NCBI GenBank assembly: GCA_003525075.1
Contig: DQFO01000019.1
Location: 1 to 6,356, forward strand
DNA: 6,356 nucleotides
Direction: 5' to 3'
Source: Clostridiales bacterium
GTDB lineage: Bacteria > Bacillota > Clostridia > TANB77 > CAG-508
Part shown: positions 1 to 4,863 of the stretch, piece by piece
How the letters are laid out: the number at the start of each line of letters is the position of its first letter
Numbering within the stretch: the stretch's first letter is position 1
Translations under genes and position numbers: made by a program
The notes under the pieces: model-generated
The model's input: the letters and a program-made list of their open reading frames with translations, nothing else
Database searches by the model: none
Told to the model about the DNA's origin: nothing

Positions 1-4
1 AACG

Positions 5-43
5 AGGTGTCAGGAGCCATACAATGCTTCTGGCACCTTTTTT
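5..43 (+). terminator. Rho-independent terminator of an upstream gene
   Basis: Bases 5-17 pair with 26-38 to give a 13-bp stem containing two G-U wobbles, with an 8-base loop (18-25). The stem runs directly into a six-T tract (38-43). This is the classic intrinsic terminator layout for + strand transcription. It must serve a gene lying before the window, because no coding region precedes it here. It marks the left boundary of the transcription unit described below. Confidence 0.9.
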
Positions 44-75
44 GTAGATTTTTTGTGAATTTGATTAAAAAGTCC

Positions 76-105
76 TTGACAATTTGTCTCTGGTGATGGT
101 TCAAT
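76..105 (+). promoter_or_regulatory. Possible sigma-70-type promoter for the operon
   Basis: A perfect TTGACA (76-81) is followed after 18 bases by TTCAAT (100-105), which matches four of six positions of the -10 consensus. It lies just after the upstream terminator, where a promoter for the following genes would be expected. The -10 box is weak. If the promoter is real, transcription would begin near base 112, leaving no leader for the TTG start at 113. Either the promoter or that start is therefore wrong. Confidence 0.4.
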
Positions 106-112
106 ATATAAC

Positions 113-658
113 TTGTATTGTAAGAAAGATAATTCGATTATTATATCTAAATGTTTACAAAGCAAGACATACACACCAAATGGTTTTAAAACATTTCACA
201 AAATTAAATATGGAGAAGAATCATTATATACTAGAGATTTTCTTAGTAGTGATTTAGGCGATTTCTTTAGATTATTTTTACCACATGAAGTTTATTGCCC
301 TAGTAAATACGATGTTCATGTTGATCATTTAGGAACATATTGTTTTGTAAAACAGGTGTTGGAATATTTAAATATTGAAGAAAAATATAAGCCTAAGATG
401 TATACATATTTAATACACATTAAGAAACATTTTGCATATTGGCCAAATAGATTAGGAAGAAAAGTTAATAAACCTATGGGAATTGCCATGAGTAATGAAT
501 TTTGGAGAAAAAGGTTAATTGTTAAAGGTGAAAATAATAGTTGTAAATTTAAACATAAATTAATTTCATATTTTATTAGTCAGAAACCACACGCGGCCTA
601 TGGTTTTTTATATGCCTTTGTAAAAGATGAAGAAATATTTTGGAATTGTGAGATATAG
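113..658 (+). CDS. Hypothetical protein, start uncertain, possibly 5'-truncated
   Basis: An open frame of 181 codons with the AT-rich codon usage of its neighbours. It is long enough in a sequence of this composition to be probably coding. I do not recognise the family. The product is rich in aromatic residues, His and Lys, with six cysteines (about residues 3, 14, 62, 77, 144, 179). It has no evident signal peptide or membrane segment. A small cluster, H-x-D-H near residues 69-72, could bind metal, but that is a guess. The first available start is a TTG with no Shine-Dalgarno site. The frame stays open upstream to base 80 behind a TGA at 77-79, and the first in-frame ATG is only at base 398. 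The gene may therefore be a remnant that has lost its 5' end, or may use an unusual start. It ends 3 bases before the nucleotidyltransferase, suggesting co-transcription and perhaps translational coupling. Confidence 0.5.
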   Translation: MYCKKDNSIIISKCLQSKTYTPNGFKTFHKIKYGEESLYTRDFLSSDLGDFFRLFLPHEVYCPSKYDVHVDHLGTYCFVKQVLEYLNIEEKYKPKMYTYLIHIKKHFAYWPNRLGRKVNKPMGIAMSNEFWRKRLIVKGENNSCKFKHKLISYFISQKPHAAYGFLYAFVKDEEIFWNCEI

Positions 659-661
659 AAG

Positions 662-1780
662 ATGAAGATAGATTTGAAAAAAGAGTTTGATAATTTTATT
701 ATTAATAATGAGTACTATTATGATTATTTTAAAAAATGCGAATCTCCAAATTTATTGAATTTGTATAAGCAACATGGTGATTATCAATTAATTACTATTA
801 TTGTCGATAGACAAATAAAACAACAAGAATTACATGAATTATTTAGAAAAGAATTAAGTAATTTGTACAAATACGCAGTTAAAAATAGGTTATCAATTGT
901 CGGATTAAAAGGTGTTTTTTTGGAAGATACTTTATATAACGACTCGAATTTTTATAGATTTTATGATGATTTAGATTTATTAATTGTTAGTAGTCAGAAG
1001 AATAAACTGTCAAAATATTTTATAGATGATAATTTTTTGATTTATGATGATAAGCAAATGATATTTAAATGTTTTTTTAAGATTTTTAAAAGCAATATAC
1101 GAAATATGTTGAAAATCGATATTGATAATATTAATCATATAGTGTTGCAGAAGAAAATAAATGATTTTAACTTATATTTTGAATTGCATTCTAATTTAAA
1201 TATATTGAGATTATCTGAATTTAATCATGATGAATTGATAAAAAACAAAAAATTAATTGTATTACAAAATAATGAAGAATTTTTTACTCTTAGCGATGTA
1301 GATAATTTGTTATTCCTTTGTCATCATATGATAAGACATTTACCTTATGTATATCAAGATTGTTTAGGAACAATGCAGATAAATATAGATAAAGTATTAG
1401 ATATAGCTTTACTTATCAATAATAATAAAATAAATTTTGAACATATATTAGAAAAGAGCGTTCAATACAATATTGTACCTTATGTTGCATTAGCCTTATA
1501 TATAACACATGGAATATTTCCAAGTTTAATAGATAATGTTGTTTTGAAAAATATGATCAAATTATCTAAAAAACAAATATTTTCTTGGAAAAAAATATTT
1601 ATGCATTTGATTAGGTTAGAGCCTATAGAAATACTTAGCGGCGATATAGGAAAAGAACTTCCCGAATTAGTTCATGCAGTTGAATATATTGAAAGTAAAT
1701 TTGGTTTATTCGAAGAATACACCTCTTATCGCAATATTAAAATGATTATTTGGAAAATATTTTTAAAAAAAGTAGTTTAA
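662..1780 (+). CDS. Nucleotidyltransferase family protein (NTP_transf_5 type)
   Basis: A 372-residue protein with the hallmarks of the NTP_transf_5 (PF14907) branch of the nucleotidyltransferase superfamily. GLKG at residues 81-84 is followed by YDDLDLLI at 101-108, the sDiDlLV-like metal-binding motif with D103 and D105 as likely Mg ligands. FELHSNL at 173-179 may supply the third acidic residue. A helical part follows, with DNLLFLCHHMIRH (214-226) and DKVLDIALLI (243-252), matching the usual C-terminal layout. Such proteins would transfer a nucleoside monophosphate to an acceptor, but the substrate is mostly unknown. Members occur in RiPP loci, including some lasso peptide clusters. Here a tailoring role on the peptide, or an accessory or resistance role, is inference. 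It follows the preceding frame by 3 bases and has only a weak ribosome binding site, consistent with coupling. Fourteen bases separate it from the first radical SAM gene. Confidence 0.82.
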   Translation: MKIDLKKEFDNFIINNEYYYDYFKKCESPNLLNLYKQHGDYQLITIIVDRQIKQQELHELFRKELSNLYKYAVKNRLSIVGLKGVFLEDTLYNDSNFYRFYDDLDLLIVSSQKNKLSKYFIDDNFLIYDDKQMIFKCFFKIFKSNIRNMLKIDIDNINHIVLQKKINDFNLYFELHSNLNILRLSEFNHDELIKNKKLIVLQNNEEFFTLSDVDNLLFLCHHMIRHLPYVYQDCLGTMQINIDKVLDIALLINNNKINFEHILEKSVQYNIVPYVALALYITHGIFPSLIDNVVLKNMIKLSKKQIFSWKKIFMHLIRLEPIEILSGDIGKELPELVHAVEYIESKFGLFEEYTSYRNIKMIIWKIFLKKVV

Positions 1781-1784
1781 ATAT

Positions 1785-1788
1785 GGAG
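1785..1788 (+). promoter_or_regulatory. Ribosome binding site fixing the start of radical SAM gene 1
   Basis: GGAG at 1785-1788 lies 6 bases before the ATG at 1795. This favours ATG 1795 over an in-frame TTG at 1750 (inside the preceding gene, no binding site) and over ATG 1783, which overlaps the GGAG itself. Confidence 0.7.
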
Positions 1789-1794
1789 CGAAAA

Positions 1795-3132
1795 ATGAGC
1801 ACAATAGTAACTAAATTATATAAGCCTATCGGAAAAACAGCAATATGGGATATAACCTCAAAGTGCAATTTAAAATGTAAGCATTGTTATCAATCGTATG
1901 ATAAAATGAATTTAGAATTTTCAAATGCCGATATCACAAAAATAATTAATAATCTTATTAAATTAAATGTTAATCATATTCACATATTAGGTGGTGAACC
2001 ATTAATTTGTAAATCAATAAATTATTTGGTTAAACAAGCAAAAGCTAATAATCTTTTGGTTTCAATCAATACAAATGGAACTTTACTTACAGAAAAAATG
2101 GCTGAACAATTAAAAGTTGATGGATTAGATATATTAACATTTAGTATGGATGGAGGTACAGATTCAATAAATGATAACATCCGAGGAAATGGTGTTTTAA
2201 AAAAAGTAAAAAACTCTATTAAAATAGCACAAAAAGCAGAACTACATATATCAATAGCTTTTACCATATCAAATGAAAATTACTTAGATTTTGAAAATGT
2301 ACTCAAATACTGTATGGAAAATAAAATAAGCATTTTAAGAATAATTCCTGTTTATAATTATTCTTGTGCTAATGATAATAATATTGGTATTTCAAGTTAT
2401 TCAATCATATTAGATGAGATTGACAAAGTTATTAGAAATAATATAAATGAAATTAAAGAATGTGGCTTGAGATTCAATTCGGATTTCCGTTTGAAGGTTT
2501 TGGAGTATTTTAACAGAACTTATGGGGATATTATGGAAGGCGATGCTGGTGGATTATTATGTCAGCCAGGTGATAACTATTTTGTAATAAAAGCGGATAG
2601 TATTATAACACCTTGCATAGGTTTTTCAAATATTGAGCAAAATCTAACAATAAAAGAAGAAAATGCGTATAACTTGAAATGTGTTGAAAATGTTGAAAGT
2701 GTTAGAGCTGTTAGAGATTTTAGAAATAAAATTTTTGAAGATAATTACTTTTCTTTTTGTAAGCGTTGTGATTTGTTTGGAAATTTTTGTACACCTTGTC
2801 CTTTTTATGACAAAAGTGTTATCGAGCAATGTTATTGGGCAATGAAGAAAATAACAGAACGCAATAAGCATCTTTTAAATTATAAATATAATTTAAAAGA
2901 CGGCTGTATGTTGAAAGAAAATTATATAATTAATATGCAAGGAGAAAAATGTCGAGTCAACAATTTTTTAGCCGAATATATTTATAGGTTAACACATTAT
3001 AATAAAACAGCAAACGAAACTATATCTTCTTTAACTAGCGAAAAAATAACAGATAATGAAAGATTTGAGATAATTGATATAATTGATTATTTGTGTAATA
3101 AGAAGTTCTTAATAAAAAATGAGGTGGATTAA
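1795..3132 (+). CDS. Radical SAM/SPASM peptide maturase with C-terminal RRE-like domain
   Basis: Predicted 445 residues from ATG 1795. The radical SAM motif CNLKCKHC has Cys24, Cys28 and Cys31, which would hold the [4Fe-4S] cluster that cleaves S-adenosylmethionine. GGEP at 66-69 is the SAM-binding motif that follows. A SPASM domain supplies Cys256, Cys274, Cys322, Cys325, Cys332, Cys335 and Cys346, enough for two auxiliary clusters as in PqqE- and sactisynthase-type enzymes. From about residue 363 to 442 the sequence changes to a small helical/strand domain. It has the PqqD-like pattern of an N..aeyiyrlt block, a helix, then a dii.yLcnkkfLi ending, and I read it as a RiPP recognition element. 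The likely substrate is the peptide at 4688-4807; the bond formed is unknown. It is a tandem paralogue of the next gene, and its 3' end contains that gene's ribosome binding site. Confidence 0.9.
   Translation: MSTIVTKLYKPIGKTAIWDITSKCNLKCKHCYQSYDKMNLEFSNADITKIINNLIKLNVNHIHILGGEPLICKSINYLVKQAKANNLLVSINTNGTLLTEKMAEQLKVDGLDILTFSMDGGTDSINDNIRGNGVLKKVKNSIKIAQKAELHISIAFTISNENYLDFENVLKYCMENKISILRIIPVYNYSCANDNNIGISSYSIILDEIDKVIRNNINEIKECGLRFNSDFRLKVLEYFNRTYGDIMEGDAGGLLCQPGDNYFVIKADSIITPCIGFSNIEQNLTIKEENAYNLKCVENVESVRAVRDFRNKIFEDNYFSFCKRCDLFGNFCTPCPFYDKSVIEQCYWAMKKITERNKHLLNYKYNLKDGCMLKENYIINMQGEKCRVNNFLAEYIYRLTHYNKTANETISSLTSEKITDNERFEIIDIIDYLCNKKFLIKNEVD
3121..3127 (+). promoter_or_regulatory. Ribosome binding site fixing a GTG start for radical SAM gene 2
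   Basis: GAGGTGG lies inside the last codons of the preceding gene, 6 bases before GTG 3134. It supports GTG 3134 over the in-frame ATG at 3119, which has only a weak purine stretch in front of it. The preceding stop (3130-3132) is one base from GTG 3134, so ribosomes finishing the first enzyme would be positioned to restart on the second. Confidence 0.7.
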
Positions 3133-3133
3133 A

Positions 3134-4438
3134 GTGTATAAACAAGCTATTATAGATGTCACAGGAAAATGTAATATTAATTGTAGGCATTGTTATGCAG
3201 CAAGCAAATATGGAAAGCATAACAGAATAGATATGTCATTAGATACTGTTTTAAAAACTATTGATTTATTAAAGGATAGTGGATATACTCATATTTTATT
3301 TTTAGGAGGAGAACCATTATTTAGAGAAGATATTTTAAAAATAATTAATTATACAATTAAAAAAAATCTTAAAGTTATGATTAATACAAATGGAATTTTA
3401 TTAGATGAAAATATGTGTACGGAATTAATTGAATTAGGAGTTGAGCAGATTTCTGTTAGCTTTGAAGGTACCGTTGATAAAATACATGACTTAATAGCAG
3501 GACAAGGTAATTTTAACAAAACATTATTAGGTTTGAGAACGCTTATAAAAACAAGAAAAAAATTAAATTCTAATATTTTTATTGGAATTCAATATACAAT
3601 TAGTAAGATATCCGTTAATGATGCTGAAAATGTGATTAATTTTGCATTAAGAGAGAATGTTGATGGTGTTAATATAAATTTTTTAGATGATATAGGTAAT
3701 GCAAATAAAAATAAGGATGATATAGGAATCACAATAAATGAATCGATTAATTTTATAGAAGATATACTAAAAGTTTGTAATAAAATTTGTTTAGATAATG
3801 GATTTGTCATTCAAATTCCTGCTAAAAGAGCATTAATCAGGTATTTAAATCATAAATTTCGAGTAAACATTGAGGAAGGACCATTAGGGTTTAAGTGTAC
3901 TGCTGGAGATAAAGTTATCTTAATTGAAAATGATGGTGTTGTTACTCCATGTGGTATTGTTAATAATTTAATGTATCAAAATAGTATTACCAATAAGAAT
4001 TTGAATCACCAAATTTTGTACATATTTGATTATAAGAATCAGGAAGAATTAAATTGTACGGATTATTTTAGAAGTTTTAATCTTTTAAAAGAAAAGGGCT
4101 CAAGCTGTGTTTGTAATGAATGCAGATATAATAATGATTGTAGACCGTGCCCCATTAATCCAGAAAAAGATATCGAGCAATGTAAGATTGCAAAATTAAG
4201 ATATGAAAAGTTTTTAGATAATGTCTTAAAGTTGCCAGTTACAATTAACATAGAAAAAATTTCAAACTTAAAAATGAATAATACTGCACATCAAATTGTT
4301 AATTTATTTTTAGAAAACTATTCAATTGAAGAAGTTGTGAAATTCATGTCTTATAAAGCTAATAAAAAAGAAAATGATATTTTAGATGATGTGATCGATT
4401 TTCATTATTTGTTATCAATTAATGGTTTGATTGTATAG
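3134..4438 (+). CDS. Second radical SAM/SPASM peptide maturase with C-terminal RRE-like domain
   Basis: Predicted 434 residues from GTG 3134; a start at ATG 3119 would add five. CNINCRHC gives Cys13, Cys17 and Cys20 for the SAM-binding [4Fe-4S] cluster, and GGEP lies at 58-61. The SPASM region has Cys255, NDGVVTPC ending at Cys273, then Cys327, Cys330, Cys336, Cys339 and Cys350, with an extra Cys325 just ahead. Two auxiliary clusters are expected. Residues from about 369 to the end form a short domain, with NNTAHQIVNLFL followed by a helix ending in LLSINGLIV. It resembles PqqD-type RREs, although it is shorter and more diverged than a typical PqqD. The gene is a clear paralogue of its neighbour, with the same domain order and comparable motifs, yet it is diverged throughout, so the two probably make different bonds or act as a pair. 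One base separates it from the preceding stop, implying tight coupling. Confidence 0.9.
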   Translation: MYKQAIIDVTGKCNINCRHCYAASKYGKHNRIDMSLDTVLKTIDLLKDSGYTHILFLGGEPLFREDILKIINYTIKKNLKVMINTNGILLDENMCTELIELGVEQISVSFEGTVDKIHDLIAGQGNFNKTLLGLRTLIKTRKKLNSNIFIGIQYTISKISVNDAENVINFALRENVDGVNINFLDDIGNANKNKDDIGITINESINFIEDILKVCNKICLDNGFVIQIPAKRALIRYLNHKFRVNIEEGPLGFKCTAGDKVILIENDGVVTPCGIVNNLMYQNSITNKNLNHQILYIFDYKNQEELNCTDYFRSFNLLKEKGSSCVCNECRYNNDCRPCPINPEKDIEQCKIAKLRYEKFLDNVLKLPVTINIEKISNLKMNNTAHQIVNLFLENYSIEEVVKFMSYKANKKENDILDDVIDFHYLLSINGLIV

Positions 4439-4472
4439 TTTTCTCTTAAATTTTTTGTTGTTTTTATGGTCA

Positions 4473-4478
4473 TATAAT
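4473..4478 (+). promoter_or_regulatory. Possible -10 box in the gap before the peptide gene
   Basis: A perfect TATAAT in the gap between the radical SAM genes and the peptide gene. There is only a T-run and no recognisable -35 at the right distance, and no extended TG motif. In such AT-rich DNA this can arise by chance. An internal promoter would let the peptide be made in excess of the enzymes. Confidence 0.25.
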
Positions 4479-4529
4479 GTGATCGTTTAAACATAAACCT
4501 TAATCTATATATTTTTATAGTATTAGGGA

Positions 4530-4556
4530 TGATCGTGTGTGAATTTAACACGATCA
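4530..4556 (+). repeat. Perfect 9-bp inverted repeat, candidate operator or RNA hairpin
   Basis: TGATCGTGT (4530-4538) and ACACGATCA (4548-4556) are exact reverse complements separated by 9 bases. A third partial copy of the half-site, TGATCGT, occurs at 4480-4486, just after the TATAAT. Three related half-sites around a possible promoter suggest binding of a dimeric regulator. The pair alone could equally fold as an RNA stem-loop. It is not a terminator, as no T tract follows. Confidence 0.55.
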
Positions 4557-4561
4557 GATTG

Positions 4562-4634
4562 CTGCTTGTTTTAGTGTTCCTTTATTTAAGCAGTAAAAAA
4601 CTATATATTAAATTACATAGTTTTATGGAACACT
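4562..4634 (+). promoter_or_regulatory. Structured leader upstream of the peptide gene
   Basis: Several complementary segments lie close together. AGTGTTCC (4573-4580) matches GGAACACT (4627-4634) over 8 bp. Inside it AAAACTAT (4597-4604) matches ATAGTTTT (4617-4624) over 8 bp, giving a nested hairpin. CTGCTT (4562-4567) can pair with AAGCAG (4588-4593), enclosing the left arm of the larger stem, so the two helices would form a pseudoknot or alternate. I do not recognise a known riboswitch class. A cis-acting RNA element is inference from pairing alone. Confidence 0.45.
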
Positions 4635-4636
4635 GT

Positions 4637-4661
4637 GCAAAAGATTATTTGATCTTTTTGC
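4637..4661 (+). promoter_or_regulatory. Hairpin just before the peptide ribosome binding site
   Basis: GCAAAAGAT (4637-4645) pairs with ATCTTTTTGC (4652-4661), leaving one bulged T and a 6-base loop. It sits 12 bases before the Shine-Dalgarno site. The T run is inside the stem, so it is not a terminator. It could protect the 5' end of the mRNA or tune access to the peptide start. Confidence 0.45.
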
Positions 4662-4673
4662 TAATAAGTTTAT

Positions 4674-4683
4674 AAGGAGGTGA
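4674..4683 (+). promoter_or_regulatory. Near-perfect Shine-Dalgarno site of the peptide gene
   Basis: AAGGAGGTGA is fully complementary to the 16S rRNA tail and lies at ideal distance from ATG 4688. It is clearly the strongest ribosome binding site in the window, as expected for a precursor peptide needed in larger amounts than its enzymes. It supports 4688-4807 as a real gene despite its small size. Confidence 0.85.
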
Positions 4684-4687
4684 AAAA

Positions 4688-4807
4688 ATGAATAACGAGA
4701 AGAACACAGAAAAGCAGATTCCTTATGAAAAGCCGCAGATTGATGCGAAAAACTTAGAGGAACTTTCAAAAGCATTTGCTGTTAAGAACGGTATGTCATC
4801 ATGCTAA
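4688..4807 (+). CDS. Putative RiPP precursor peptide, 39 residues
   Basis: A 39-residue frame from ATG 4688 to TAA 4805-4807. Its N-terminal part is charged and polar. PYEKPQI at residues 12-18 contains Y-x-x-P-x-I, close to the YxxP leader motif that RREs bind in lasso peptide systems. An amphipathic-looking stretch, NLEELSKAFAVKN (22-34), follows, and the peptide ends GMSSC with its only Cys at position 39. There is no double-glycine cleavage site and no multi-Cys core. It lies between two RRE-bearing radical SAM enzymes and an asparagine-synthetase homologue, so precursor is the best reading. G+C is about 37% (44 of 120), well above its neighbours. Which residues are modified is unclear: Phe30, Cys39, Lys28, Lys33 and Glu24/Glu25 are candidates. 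A standard lasso core is unlikely, because no suitable Thr at -2 and no Gly with Asp/Glu 7-9 positions later is present. Confidence 0.8.
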   Translation: MNNEKNTEKQIPYEKPQIDAKNLEELSKAFAVKNGMSSC

Positions 4808-4817
4808 ATCAAATGGT

Positions 4818-4843
4818 GGTCTTGGTGGTTTACTGCCAAGACC
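4818..4843 (+). promoter_or_regulatory. GC-rich 11-bp hairpin between peptide and synthetase genes
   Basis: GGTCTTGGTGG (4818-4828) pairs with CTGCCAAGACC (4833-4843), including two G-U pairs, around a TTTA tetraloop. It begins 10 bases after the peptide stop. No T tract follows, so it is not a standard terminator. It more likely protects the 3' end of a processed peptide mRNA or causes partial termination, giving more peptide than synthetase. This arrangement is common after RiPP precursor genes. Confidence 0.7.
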
Positions 4844-4863
4844 ATTATCGTATAGGAGTATAT

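Noticed and set aside
113..658. First gene as a lasso B2 transglutaminase-like leader peptidase
   Set aside because: Its context and size would fit, and the C-terminal YAFVKDEEIFWN faintly recalls the HAWVE segment. However, the catalytic His is replaced by Tyr, and no Cys in a CLxxAL-type context or matching Asp can be assigned.
1750..1794. TTG 1750 as the start of radical SAM gene 1
   Set aside because: It would overlap the nucleotidyltransferase by 31 bases with no ribosome binding site, while ATG 1795 has GGAG at 6 bases and the family homology begins after it.
2022..3810. Several minus-strand open frames of 60-80 codons opposite the radical SAM genes (2022-2267, 2644-2871, 3035-3220, 3589-3810)
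   Set aside because: They lie wholly or mostly opposite strongly supported genes, have no convincing ribosome binding sites, and encode low-complexity hydrophobic and Ser/Thr-rich sequences typical of AT-rich antisense frames. The frame at 4063-4251 is the same case.
4625..4675. 16-codon frame just upstream of the peptide gene, as a leader peptide
   Set aside because: It ends at the peptide's Shine-Dalgarno site, but it has no ribosome binding site, its start is buried next to a stem arm, and there is no run of regulatory codons. Chance is likely in this AT-rich gap.
4818..4843. Standard Rho-independent terminator after the peptide gene
   Set aside because: The stem is strong, but the following bases are ATTATCG rather than a T tract, and the synthetase gene follows with its own ribosome binding site.
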